From Bowmanella dokdonensis (GTDB taxonomy: Bacteria > Pseudomonadota > Gammaproteobacteria > Enterobacterales > Alteromonadaceae): DNA of 64,000 bases. The stretch spans positions 85,403-149,402 of the forward strand of contig NZ_JAFKCV010000010.1 of NCBI RefSeq assembly GCF_017254865.1. Reading direction: 5' to 3'. How positions within the stretch are numbered: the first letter of the stretch is position 1; the number at the start of each line of letters is the position of its first letter. Below the pieces are notes generated by a model that was not told the DNA's origin, made no database searches, and worked only from the letters and a program-made list of their open reading frames with translations. This document shows positions 46,215-55,323 of this stretch, one piece after another. Made by a program: the position numbers and the translations under genes.

Positions 46215-46296
46215 GTCTGTTTTTGTTGCCTCTTGTCTGCCTTATTAACCTCTTGGCTGGTCTGATCATCTATGCTGACGTTAAAAATGGTGCAGT

Positions 46297-46311
46297 TGAT
46301 ATTGATTCGCA
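46297..46311 (+). promoter_or_regulatory. Fur-like box of the DUF4856/imelysin/TonB operon
   Basis: TGATATTGATTCGCA matches the 7-1-7 Fur motif at 11 of 14 positions, in an AT-rich promoter region 78 bases before the first gene. A moderate match; the iron-related operon downstream supports it. Confidence 0.45.
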
Positions 46312-46388
46312 TTATAACTTCTGTATTATCGCCTTATTCGATAGTGCACCCTGTTTCTGGTGCAAGGCTTGAAGGTTAAGAGGACACA

Positions 46389-48131
46389 ATGTTAGCAACT
46401 AAAAAGACACTGCTCGCTGTTTTGGTTTCTCTGGGCTTAACCGCCTGTGGTGGTTCTGGCTCAGATCCGGCTCCCACGCCCACTCCCACTCCCACGCCCA
46501 CACCGTCCAACAGTGCTCCAACTGACGTGACCCTGTCTGCCAGCAGCGTGATGGAAAATGCCCCTGGCGCCGAAATTGGCTCTCTCAGCGTGACCGATGC
46601 GGACAGCGGTGATACCCATACCTTCAGTGTCGATGATCAGCGCTTCGAAGTGGATGGCAGCACCCTTAAGCTGGTAGCTGAGCAAAAATTGAACTTCGAA
46701 TCAGAGACCGAAATCACCCTGAATGTGACGGCCACCGACAGTGCCGGCGCCAGCTTTACCAAGGAGCTGACCCTGGAAGTGGGCGATGAGCTGGATTATT
46801 ACGGCTTTGAGAGTCTGATCCCCGGCAGCTCAAGTGTGAATTACAGCGGGCAGATTGCCCGCCACTTGCTGATTAACGATCTGTATAACTTTATCGGCAG
46901 TGAACTGGGCGATCCGGATGCGTTTGAAGCGGCGGACACTTTCAACAGCCGTGCTGAGGTACTGGACCGTCTGATGCAGTTTTATCAGTTGGCGGACACG
47001 ACAGAGTACGAAGAAGTCCATGGCTCACGTGAGCTCCTGACCACCACCACTCCCGATTCCCTGCAGGGCTTCCTGACCGAAGTATCCGGCAGTAAAAAGG
47101 ATCTGAGCGAGAAGATTGCCGGTAACGATGCCGTCGGCCAGCACAAGGACTGGAACAGCGAATTTGCCGGCTGGGGCGCCACCGGCAGCACCACCCCAGA
47201 AGGCCTGGTAATGAGTCTCTTTAATGAACTGGCCGACAATGCTGAGCTGGAGTTATCCGGCACCCGTCGCCAGGATGCTGAAGGTAACGATCTGCCTATC
47301 TATCTGACCCAGGATGGCCGGGATCTCAAGCAGCTCATCCAGAAGTTTCTGCTGATGTCAGTGGCTTACTCCCAGGGCGTGGACGATTATCTGGATCACG
47401 ATACAGAGGGCAAAGGCCTGCTGACCAGTAACACCGAGGCGGATTGCTCGGGAGCCTGCACTGTGCTGGAGCACCAATTTGACGAAGGTTTCGGTTACTT
47501 CGGCGCCGCCCGCGATTATCTGGATTATTCCGATGATGAAGTGGCCGGCAAAGACGGCCGTGACGACTGGCAAGGCCATCATGATACAGATGGTGACGGG
47601 GCTATCGATTTTAACGCTGAGTACAATTTTGGCCAGTCCACCAATGCGGCCAAGCGTGATCTGGGCGCGACAGTCGCCACCGACTTTTCCGCGAACGCCA
47701 TGAACGCATTCCTGCAGGGACGCAAGATCATCGCCGATGCCGCCGCTGCCGGCCGTGAGCTGACCGATGATGAAATGACGGACCTGCTGGAAGCCCGCGA
47801 TGAGGCCCTGGTTAACTGGGAGTACTCCATTGCCGCCACGGTAATCCACTATATCAACGACAGCCATGCGGATCTGAGCAAGCTTGCCAGCGATGCTTTC
47901 AGCCTGGCGGATCTGGCCAAGCACTGGTCGGAAATGAAAGGTTTTGCCCTGGGGCTGCAGTTCAATCGTTTTTCTCCCATGCTGGAAGATTTCGAACAAT
48001 TGCACCAGTTGCTTGGCGATGCACCCGTTTTCCAGGGGGATGTGGAGGCTTATCAGGCCAATCTGATCCAGGCCCGTGATATGTTGCAGGCCGCCTACGG
48101 CTTTGAGCAACAGAATGTGGAAAACTGGTAA
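46389..48131 (+). CDS. Lipoprotein with cadherin-like and DUF4856 domains
   Basis: 580 residues. A lipobox (GLTACGG, Cys20) is followed by a PTPTPTPTPTP linker, a cadherin-like repeat (about 43-132, ASSVMENAPGAEIGSLSVTD) and a large DUF4856-type domain (about 136-580). A DTDGDGAID loop near residue 397 could bind calcium. DUF4856 proteins often sit next to imelysin genes, as here. The protein would face outward from a membrane and may bind an iron or haem source. No enzymatic motif seen. First gene of the operon, with a terminator after it. Confidence 0.8.
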   Translation: MLATKKTLLAVLVSLGLTACGGSGSDPAPTPTPTPTPTPSNSAPTDVTLSASSVMENAPGAEIGSLSVTDADSGDTHTFSVDDQRFEVDGSTLKLVAEQKLNFESETEITLNVTATDSAGASFTKELTLEVGDELDYYGFESLIPGSSSVNYSGQIARHLLINDLYNFIGSELGDPDAFEAADTFNSRAEVLDRLMQFYQLADTTEYEEVHGSRELLTTTTPDSLQGFLTEVSGSKKDLSEKIAGNDAVGQHKDWNSEFAGWGATGSTTPEGLVMSLFNELADNAELELSGTRRQDAEGNDLPIYLTQDGRDLKQLIQKFLLMSVAYSQGVDDYLDHDTEGKGLLTSNTEADCSGACTVLEHQFDEGFGYFGAARDYLDYSDDEVAGKDGRDDWQGHHDTDGDGAIDFNAEYNFGQSTNAAKRDLGATVATDFSANAMNAFLQGRKIIADAAAAGRELTDDEMTDLLEARDEALVNWEYSIAATVIHYINDSHADLSKLASDAFSLADLAKHWSEMKGFALGLQFNRFSPMLEDFEQLHQLLGDAPVFQGDVEAYQANLIQARDMLQAAYGFEQQNVENW

Positions 48132-48154
48132 GCCAGATGCCCAAGCCTGAAAAC

Positions 48155-48215
48155 GCCCGGCGAGTCGCCGGGCCGGCTGCCCCTTAATTGCTTGGCCCGT
48201 CTATTGGGCCTTTTT
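48155..48215 (+). terminator. Double hairpin, internal terminator between DUF4856 and imelysin genes
   Basis: First hairpin GCCCGGC, loop GAGTC, GCCGGGC (48155-48173). Second GGCCC, loop GTCTATT, GGGCC followed by TTTTT (48194-48215). The second has the form of a rho-independent terminator. Readthrough would supply the downstream genes at a lower level than the lipoprotein. Confidence 0.65.
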
Positions 48216-48246
48216 CCGTTTGTTACCTTGAGTTTTTGGAGTGGAT

Positions 48247-49461
48247 ATGAAGACCCGTCCGTTAGCAATCGCCTGCCTGACAGCCTTAGTGCTGGCCGGC
48301 TGCGGTGAAAGCAGCAGCCAGCGCCAGGGCAGCCAGTTCGGTACTCCTGAGCCTGGCCCCGAGACCGATTTCAATCAGAACCTGTTGCTGCAAAGCCTGG
48401 TGGACAATGCCCTGATCCCAACCTACAGCAACGTCGTTCAGGCCAGCGAAACCGCACTGGCAAGGGTTACTGCCTACTGTGAGGGCGAGATTGAGCAGAA
48501 TGCAAGCCGGGACGAAAGCAAGGAGCAGGCCCGTGAGGGCTGGCGGCATCTGATGGACAGCTGGCAGCAAGCCGAGATGATGCAGATAGGCCCCCTGCTG
48601 GATAACAGTGGCAGTCTGCGAAACCGTATCTATTCCTGGCCCAATACCAGCGGCTGCGCTGTGGATCAGGATGTAATGCTCTCGCGTCAGGACGGCTACA
48701 GTATTGACAGCCGCACCAACAGTCGCCGGGGCCTGGATGCGTTGGAATACCTGCTGTTTAACGACAACCTGAATCATAGCTGTACACAGGCGGGCACGGC
48801 CCCGGTAGGTTGGGATGGGTTAACCGAGGCCGAAAGGCGGGTGGCTCGTTGTGAGTACGCGATTCTGGTGTCCGAGGACATACGGAGCAATGCCCAGGTC
48901 CTGCTTGATGCCTGGCAGGGAGATGCGGGGTACGGTTCGGTGCTCAGGGACGCCGGACTGCCCGGTAGTGCTTTTGCCACCGCCCATGAGGCCGTCAATG
49001 ATGTATCCGATGCCCTGTTTTACCTTACCGAAGTGACCAAGGACGCCAAGCTGGCCACGCCGCTTGGGATTCTGCTCAACGATTGTGGTGTAGTGCCCTG
49101 TGCGGCCAATGTGGAATCCCCCTGGGCCGGTCATTCGTTGCAGAATATTCATAACAACCTGCTCGGATTTCGCCGCCTGCTGCAGGGTGGCGATGATGCC
49201 GACTCTGCCGTCGGCTTTGACGACTACCTGCTGGATGTGGGCGATGCGGACACGGCCAGCCGCCTGCATCAGGATCTGGCTCTGGCCATGGAACTGACCC
49301 TGGCCTTTGGCGGTACGCTGGCCGAGGCCCTGGAACAAAATCCGGAGCAGGTGCGTGAGCTGCATGGCCAGGTCAAAGCGGTGACCGACACCCTCAAAGC
49401 AGATTTTATCAACAGCCTGGCACTGGAATTGCCGGCCACCAGCGCAGGGGATAATGACTGA
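48247..49461 (+). CDS. Imelysin-family lipoprotein
   Basis: 404 residues with a lipobox (LVLAGCGE, Cys18). The imelysin (M75) repeat pattern is visible: LMDSWQQAEMMQIGPLL and, at the family motif, RRGLDALEYLLFN. Where other members have GxHxxE, this one has GLDALE, so the His is Asp. Related proteins (IrpA, EfeO-like) bind iron or help its uptake. The ATG at 48247 with TTGGAG is used instead of the GTG at 48241. The stop overlaps the TonB receptor start by one base. Confidence 0.87.
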   Translation: MKTRPLAIACLTALVLAGCGESSSQRQGSQFGTPEPGPETDFNQNLLLQSLVDNALIPTYSNVVQASETALARVTAYCEGEIEQNASRDESKEQAREGWRHLMDSWQQAEMMQIGPLLDNSGSLRNRIYSWPNTSGCAVDQDVMLSRQDGYSIDSRTNSRRGLDALEYLLFNDNLNHSCTQAGTAPVGWDGLTEAERRVARCEYAILVSEDIRSNAQVLLDAWQGDAGYGSVLRDAGLPGSAFATAHEAVNDVSDALFYLTEVTKDAKLATPLGILLNDCGVVPCAANVESPWAGHSLQNIHNNLLGFRRLLQGGDDADSAVGFDDYLLDVGDADTASRLHQDLALAMELTLAFGGTLAEALEQNPEQVRELHGQVKAVTDTLKADFINSLALELPATSAGDND

Positions 49462-51668
49462 TGTTTAAGCCCCGTTATTCAATGCTGTGGTTGAGTATGG
49501 CCAGCCAGCTGGCGCTGGCGGATGATGCCGCGACACCCCCACAGGGAATCGAGCGTTACAGTGTCATTGGGTCGGACCAGCGGCTTTCAGCCAACGCCGG
49601 TTCCGTCACCCTGATTGACGAACTGACGCTGGAAAAATACGAATACGATGATATTGCGCGCATCCTGGCCACCGTTCCGGGCGTCAATATCCGCGTCGAA
49701 GACGGCTATGGCCTGCGACCCAATATCGGTTTTCGTGGTGTCACTCCTGAGCGCAGCAAGAAAATCAATATCCTTGAAGACGGCGTACTGATAGGGCCCG
49801 CTCCCTATTCGGCGCCGGCAGCTTACTACTTCCCCATGATGAGCCGGATGACAGCGGTAGAAGTGACCAAGGGCCCCGGCGCCATTCAGTATGGCCCCAA
49901 TACAGTGGCCGGCACCCTGAACCTGGTCACCCGGCCGTTGCCGGCGGGACGGGAAGGAGGCCTGGATCTTAGCCTGGGTACGGACAGCTACGGCAAAGCG
50001 CACGGCTACTATGGTGATAGCCTCGGCGATTTCAGTTACCTGCTCGAAGGACTGCATGTGCAGACCGAAGGTTTCAAAGAGCTGGACGGCGGGGGCGATA
50101 CGGGTTTCGAGAAAAATGATCTGATGGCCAAATTAGGCTGGGACAGGGACAGTGGCGACATCCGACAGCGCCTGGAGCTGAAACTGGCCTACGCCGACGA
50201 AACCTCAGATGAAACCTATCTCGGGCTGACCGATGCGGATTTTGCCGCTACTCCTTATCGTCGTTATGCGGCCAGCCAACTGGCGAGGATGGACTGGGAA
50301 CACAGCCAGGTGATGCTCAGCCATCATCTGGAAACGGATAGCTTTAACCTGACCACTCGCTTGTATCGAAATGATTTTGAACGCAGCTGGTTTAAGCTCA
50401 ACGGATTTGCCAGTTCCCAGGGGGGCCAGGTGCCCAGCCTGCAGGAAGTCTTGCAGGAGCCGGGCAACGAGCTTTACCAGCCCTATTACCAGGTGCTGAC
50501 CGGCACACAGGACTCGGGTATTCGCGAGATTCTGGTACTGGGGGATAATGCCAGGGAATACTATTCCCAGGGGCTGCAACTGGATCTGGGCTGGTCGCTG
50601 GCATGGGGTAGCCTGACCCATGAGCTCGAAGCCGGCACCCGAATTCACCAGGATCAGATTGAACGTAATCATACCGAAGATCATTATCTGATGCGTTCGG
50701 GCCGGTTGGAGAGTACCGGTGAGGAAACGCTGGCCACTACCACTGACAGGGAAGAAACTCAGGCTATCTCGGTGTATCTGCAGGACAGAGTGCGCCTGGG
50801 TGACTGGACTTTGACGCTGGGCATCCGCGGGGAGCATATCGAAGGGGACTATCAGAACCGGGCGCCGGGCCAGGAACAGAACTGGCAAAGCAAGACCCAT
50901 AGGATCTGGCTGCCCGGCGCCAGTGTGTTTTACGATCTGACCGGCAATTCTGGCCTGCTGTTTGGCGTGCATAAAGGTTTCGTGCCCACCAGTCCCTTGC
51001 AGGATGTGCGCATCCGTCCTGAAGAGAGTGTTAACTATGAAGCGGGCTGGCGCTATGCCAGCAACGGCACCCGGGCTGAGCTTATTGGCTTTTTCAACGA
51101 TATAGAGAACCTCAAGGAAAGCTGCTCCTTTTCCACCTCTGCCAGTTGTGTGACCCAAGGCAACCTGGATCAGGATTACAATGGTGGAGCGGTGGATATT
51201 TATGGCCTGGAAGCCAGTGTGCAAAGCTACGTCAAACTGAACGGCGAGCTGACACTGCCCTGGTCACTGGTCTATACCCACACCCAGGGAGAGTTCAAAA
51301 CCGATCTGGACTCGGATTTTGAGATGTGGGGCCAGATTCAGGCCGGTGATGAACTGCCCTACCTGCCGGATAATGTGTTGACCCTGAGTTTTGGTCTGTC
51401 GGCGAACCGCTGGCAGGTATCGGTGCTGATCAATTACCTGGGCGAGATGAAAGAGGCGGCGGGCGAGGGGGTGACCCTGTCCGGTGTAACAGTCGACGCC
51501 CATACTCTGGTGGATTTAAGTGCCAGTTATGAGTTGGACACCAACAGCACTGTCTATATTAAAGTGGACAACCTGTTCGATGAGGCGGAAATTGCCAGTC
51601 GGCGACCTTACGGCGCAAGACCCACCAAACCGCAACAGGCCTTCTTAGGATATAAATACCGGTTCTGA
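49461..51668 (+). CDS. TonB-dependent receptor, FecA-like
   Basis: 735 residues: signal peptide (ending QLALA), plug domain (about 25-160) with PNIGFRGVTPERSKKINILE, GPAPYSAPAAYYFPM and KGPGAIQYGPNTVAG, then a 22-strand barrel ending YKYRF. The plug resembles FecA and related iron(III)-chelate receptors. No N-terminal signalling domain, so it does not drive a sigma/anti-sigma system. Its start is coupled to the imelysin stop (TGATG). Confidence 0.92.
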   Translation: MFKPRYSMLWLSMASQLALADDAATPPQGIERYSVIGSDQRLSANAGSVTLIDELTLEKYEYDDIARILATVPGVNIRVEDGYGLRPNIGFRGVTPERSKKINILEDGVLIGPAPYSAPAAYYFPMMSRMTAVEVTKGPGAIQYGPNTVAGTLNLVTRPLPAGREGGLDLSLGTDSYGKAHGYYGDSLGDFSYLLEGLHVQTEGFKELDGGGDTGFEKNDLMAKLGWDRDSGDIRQRLELKLAYADETSDETYLGLTDADFAATPYRRYAASQLARMDWEHSQVMLSHHLETDSFNLTTRLYRNDFERSWFKLNGFASSQGGQVPSLQEVLQEPGNELYQPYYQVLTGTQDSGIREILVLGDNAREYYSQGLQLDLGWSLAWGSLTHELEAGTRIHQDQIERNHTEDHYLMRSGRLESTGEETLATTTDREETQAISVYLQDRVRLGDWTLTLGIRGEHIEGDYQNRAPGQEQNWQSKTHRIWLPGASVFYDLTGNSGLLFGVHKGFVPTSPLQDVRIRPEESVNYEAGWRYASNGTRAELIGFFNDIENLKESCSFSTSASCVTQGNLDQDYNGGAVDIYGLEASVQSYVKLNGELTLPWSLVYTHTQGEFKTDLDSDFEMWGQIQAGDELPYLPDNVLTLSFGLSANRWQVSVLINYLGEMKEAAGEGVTLSGVTVDAHTLVDLSASYELDTNSTVYIKVDNLFDEAEIASRRPYGARPTKPQQAFLGYKYRF

Positions 51669-51670
51669 AT

Positions 51671-52675
51671 ATGGGCATGCTTGAGTGGTTGCAACTTGGC
51701 CTGGACGATTTGATGGCGCTACCCGGTTATCTGCTGGATTCGGGTAAGCGCATCTACCTGCCTTACCTGCTGGGCGGCCTGCTGCTGGCCGTACCGGCCT
51801 TCTGGTTCAGATATCGCCGTTTTGCCCCGGGGGATTTTGTTCGCTACTTGTTTCATCCCAGAATCTGGGGGCATGCCTCAGCCAGGCAGGATTACTGGCT
51901 GTTTTGCTTCAATGCACTGCTCAAGGGCTTATTTTTAGCTCCGCTGGTGCTGACCATGGTTCCCGTTGCCATGGGCTTTTCTGCGGGCCTGGAAGAGATT
52001 TTCGGTCAGATCCGGCCGGTCAGTGACCACCAGACAGTGGTGATTGCCAGCTTTACTCTGCTGCTGTTTCTACTGGATGACGTTACCCGCTTCCTGCTGC
52101 ATTACCTGCTGCATAAAGTGCCTTTTCTGTGGGATTACCATAAGGTCCATCATTCGGCCAAAGTGCTGACGCCCATGACCATTTATCGCACCCATCCGCT
52201 GGAAAGTTACCTCTATGCCTGTCGGATGGGCCTGGCTCAGGGCCTGGCGGTGGGTCTTGGTTATTATTTGTTTGGCCCGACCTTAAGCATGGTGGACGTA
52301 CTCGGCGCCAACCTCTTTGTCTTTGTATTCAATGTGCTTGGCGCCAACCTGCGCCATTCCCATGTGTGGCTGCCCTTCGGCGATCATCTGGAAGGCATCT
52401 TTATCAGTCCGGCGCAGCATCAGATTCACCACAGCGATCATCCGGATCACTATGACCGCAATCTGGGTTCAGCCCTGGCCATCTGGGATCGGCTGGCTGG
52501 CACCCTGATTAAATCCTCCCAGGTTGGCCGTATTCGTTTTGGCGTGGGCAAACACTTTACCGGTCATGACCGTCTTCACAGTCTCTATCTGGAGCCATTT
52601 TCACAGAACTGGCAGCGGTTTAAGGCTTTGCGTAAACGCCGGGGCGTGACGCTTGTTGAAGGGGCCAAGGTGTGA
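51671..52675 (+). CDS. Sterol desaturase / fatty acid hydroxylase family membrane protein
   Basis: 334 residues with several membrane helices and the histidine clusters of the diiron family: HYLLH, HKVHH (WDYHKVHHSAK) and HSDHPDHYDRN near residue 255. The enzyme would use oxygen and iron to hydroxylate or desaturate a lipid. It starts 2 bases after the receptor stop, so it belongs to the same transcript. Substrate unknown. A need for iron is the only obvious link with its neighbours. Confidence 0.87.
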   Translation: MGMLEWLQLGLDDLMALPGYLLDSGKRIYLPYLLGGLLLAVPAFWFRYRRFAPGDFVRYLFHPRIWGHASARQDYWLFCFNALLKGLFLAPLVLTMVPVAMGFSAGLEEIFGQIRPVSDHQTVVIASFTLLLFLLDDVTRFLLHYLLHKVPFLWDYHKVHHSAKVLTPMTIYRTHPLESYLYACRMGLAQGLAVGLGYYLFGPTLSMVDVLGANLFVFVFNVLGANLRHSHVWLPFGDHLEGIFISPAQHQIHHSDHPDHYDRNLGSALAIWDRLAGTLIKSSQVGRIRFGVGKHFTGHDRLHSLYLEPFSQNWQRFKALRKRRGVTLVEGAKV

Positions 52676-53448
52676 AGTATCTGATGCTGGTCGCGCTGCT
52701 CTGGCCGGGTTTGGCTCTGGCCTGGGGCGAGAAAGGCCATCGCACGGTGGCGCAGATTGCCTGGGCCAGTCTTACGCCGCAAGTGAAAAGCCAGGTCGGG
52801 GATCTGCTCCAGGCCAAAGGATTTACTTCCCTGGCCGAGGCGGCTGTGTGGCCGGATTTGGTCAGGGAAATGAAACTCGATGCCTATGCTCACACCGGCC
52901 CCTGGCATTATGTCAATCTGCCCCGAGGCGCCCAGAGCTATGATGCCAAACGGGACTGCAGCCGCCCCTGTATTGTCAGCGCCCTGGCGCAGAACCTGGC
53001 TGCCATGCATAAGGGAGAATTGGCCGAACGGGCAGAGGCCCTGGCCTTTGTCGTTCACCTGGTGGGCGACCTGCACCAGCCCCTGCATGTCAGCTTTGCC
53101 GATGACAAGGGGGGCAACGAGTACAAAGTGACAATTGGCCAGGAAGAGGTCAATTTGCATTACTACTGGGACGTGCTGGTCCTCAAAGGTACGCCGGCGG
53201 CGGACAAGCTGGCGGCCAGCTTGGGTGCTGGTGTCAAACAACAGGAACGTCTAATGTGGCAGGTTGCCTCGGTGAATCAGTGGCTGGGGGAGTCTTATCG
53301 CATCACCAGGGGTATCTATGCCTCTGCCCCAAAACACATCACGTCAGCCAGGTTGAGAGAAGATAAGCAGCTTGCGCTGCAGCGCCTGATCCAGGCTGGG
53401 CTCCGGCTAGGCTATTTGCTTAACCAGCAAATCCGGGTCGTGAAATAA
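52672..53448 (+). CDS. S1/P1-type zinc nuclease
   Basis: 258 residues secreted by a signal peptide cut before Trp18 (LALA|WGEKGHRTVAQIA). The new N-terminal Trp is the family's first zinc ligand, and His23 the next. Others are in HLVGDLHQPLHVSFADDKGG and NLHYYWD. It would degrade single-stranded DNA or RNA and take up phosphate or nucleosides in the periplasm or outside. The GTG start overlaps the previous stop by 4 bases. Last gene of the tightly spaced run. Confidence 0.9.
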   Translation: MKYLMLVALLWPGLALAWGEKGHRTVAQIAWASLTPQVKSQVGDLLQAKGFTSLAEAAVWPDLVREMKLDAYAHTGPWHYVNLPRGAQSYDAKRDCSRPCIVSALAQNLAAMHKGELAERAEALAFVVHLVGDLHQPLHVSFADDKGGNEYKVTIGQEEVNLHYYWDVLVLKGTPAADKLAASLGAGVKQQERLMWQVASVNQWLGESYRITRGIYASAPKHITSARLREDKQLALQRLIQAGLRLGYLLNQQIRVVK

Positions 53449-53517
53449 AACGCGTTTTTGCTGATCTCTGTTTCTGTCCCTGCGTAACAGGAATAACAGA
53501 ACAGGGAGGAGCCCGCC

Positions 53518-54498
53518 ATGAAGTTTGCCATTGTCGGTGCAGGAATGAGTGGATGTCTGCTGTGTAGCTATCTGACTGCCGCCGGCCACCAAGTCACTGT
53601 TTTTGAAAAGTCCCGGGGGCCAGGTGGGCGCAGCTCAACCAAGCGCACCGACTGGGGCAGCTTCGATCCTGGCGCCTCATTTCTTCGCACCGCTGATCCT
53701 GACTTACTGGAACAGTTGCAGCCGCTGGAAGCGCTGGGCATTGTCCGCCCCTGGTCAGTTACACCCTACGATAAAACAGACTATTTCAGTGCCCAGCAAA
53801 CCCATGACCAGTTTTTTGTATTTACGCCCGGTATGAACGCCGCCTGCCGCTTCTGGCTGCAGGGGGCCAGCTTGCTGAACTCCATACAGATTACGCATAT
53901 GCAGGAAATGCCCAAAGGCTGGATGCTTTGGGATCAGCAGCAGCGCAAATTCGGCCTGTTTGATTACGTGGTGGTCACGGCGCCCTGGCCACAGACCCGA
54001 CATCTGCTGAGCGAACATCTGCCGGATATTGCCGATACGAGGGAGACGGACTGGCTGCCATGCTGGAGTGTGGCCATGCAACTGGCCCGGCCCGTGACGG
54101 ACGCGATGCCCGTCATCTACGCCCACCAACAACTTTTGCAACTTGCGGTGCTCGACAGCGCCAAGCCAGATCGTCAGGCAAAGAGGCAGATCTGGGTGGT
54201 GCAGTTTTCACACCCGGAGTCGGCCCGTCTGCAGTATACCGCTAAGGACGAGGTGGCCAGGCGTGCCGCCAGCGCACTGGGCGAGTTGCTGGAATTGCCC
54301 CCTCTGCAGGTCAGTCATTCCTATCAGCACTACTGGCGGTTTGCCCGCCTGTCCCCTTTGGGGCATCTGCCGGGGCTGATCCACGATCCTGAGCGCAGGC
54401 TGATGGGATTGGGCGACTGGAGCATGGGAGGCTCGTTGCCCTGTGTTTTTAAAACAGCCCACAAAGCAGTAAAAGCACTATATGATTCAATAGCTTGA
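53518..54498 (+). CDS. FAD-dependent amine-oxidase/renalase-like protein
   Basis: 326 residues with an N-terminal FAD-binding VGAGMSGCLLCSYL, EKSRGPGGRSSTKR and GSFDPGASF, all as in renalase-like NAD(P)/FAD oxidoreductases. The C-terminal GLGDWSMGGSLPCVF completes the FAD site. A strong AGGGAGGAG precedes the ATG. Substrate unknown. It starts 69 bases after the nuclease gene, perhaps as a separate unit. Confidence 0.85.
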   Translation: MKFAIVGAGMSGCLLCSYLTAAGHQVTVFEKSRGPGGRSSTKRTDWGSFDPGASFLRTADPDLLEQLQPLEALGIVRPWSVTPYDKTDYFSAQQTHDQFFVFTPGMNAACRFWLQGASLLNSIQITHMQEMPKGWMLWDQQQRKFGLFDYVVVTAPWPQTRHLLSEHLPDIADTRETDWLPCWSVAMQLARPVTDAMPVIYAHQQLLQLAVLDSAKPDRQAKRQIWVVQFSHPESARLQYTAKDEVARRAASALGELLELPPLQVSHSYQHYWRFARLSPLGHLPGLIHDPERRLMGLGDWSMGGSLPCVFKTAHKAVKALYDSIA

Positions 54499-54579
54499 TT
54501 AACCCCTTCCGGTGAACATGTTGGTACGACCCGGCATATTTCTGTTAGGCTTTAGTGAAAAGCAGCAAAGGATAGGAAT

Positions 54580-55323
54580 ATGGCTTCCTGCTCGCAATGC
54601 CAGTGCGACTCAGCACTGGATTTTGATATTGCCATGGCTTTTCAGCCTATTATTGATGTGCGTACCGGTGAAATATTCGCTCATGAAGCCCTGGTCAGGG
54701 GCCCAAAAGGGGAGGGGGCCTGGAGTATTCTGTCCAGGGTAACCGATGATAACCGCTATAGCTTCGACCAGACCTGTCGGGTAACCGCTATTCGTATCGC
54801 CAGTGAACTTGGCTGCGACACCCGGTTGAGCATCAACTTTCTGCCCAACGCCGTGTATGAGCCCGAGGCCTGCCTGAGGGAAACCCTTAAAGCGGCCCAT
54901 CAGCACCGGTTTCCCCGGGAAAAGATTATTTTCGAGGTCACAGAGCACGAAAAAGTAGATACGGCCAAGATCGTGGAAATTTTCAGTACCTATCATGCCA
55001 GGGGGTTTCTGACTGCCATCGATGACTTTGGTGAAGGCTATTCTGGCCTGAACCTGCTGGCTCAGTTTCAACCGGATATTATCAAACTGGATATGTACCT
55101 GATCCGCGGCATTGACAGCAATCCGGTCAAGCAGGCGATTTTCAACGGCATGGCACTGACCGCCAGTCAGCTCAATATTCTGCTGCTCGCCGAAGGGGTG
55201 GAAACCAAAGGCGAATTTGAGTATCTGAAGCAGCACGGCGTCAGGTATATGCAGGGCTATTACCTGTGTAAGCCCAAATTTATGGCCCTGGCCAGTATTG
55301 AGGAGACCATGCTTGATAGCTAG
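54580..55323 (+). CDS. Stand-alone EAL-domain c-di-GMP phosphodiesterase
   Basis: 247 residues, a single EAL domain with no sensor part. Catalytic residues look complete: EALVRG, NFLPNA, EVTEHEKVD, DDFGEGYSG, IIKLD and AEGVETKGE. The N-terminus has a short Cys-rich start (MASCSQCQC). It would degrade c-di-GMP. The last 11 bases overlap the start of the TerB gene. Confidence 0.9.
   Translation: MASCSQCQCDSALDFDIAMAFQPIIDVRTGEIFAHEALVRGPKGEGAWSILSRVTDDNRYSFDQTCRVTAIRIASELGCDTRLSINFLPNAVYEPEACLRETLKAAHQHRFPREKIIFEVTEHEKVDTAKIVEIFSTYHARGFLTAIDDFGEGYSGLNLLAQFQPDIIKLDMYLIRGIDSNPVKQAIFNGMALTASQLNILLLAEGVETKGEFEYLKQHGVRYMQGYYLCKPKFMALASIEETMLDS

Noticed and set aside
46470..46510. Short tandem repeat CCCACTCC-type in the DUF4856 lipoprotein gene
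   Set aside because: It encodes the Pro-Thr linker after the lipobox, common in surface lipoproteins; not a separate element.
50205..51224. Minus-strand open frame of 339 codons inside the TonB receptor gene
   Set aside because: Antisense of a well-supported receptor; the frame is open only because of GC-rich third positions.
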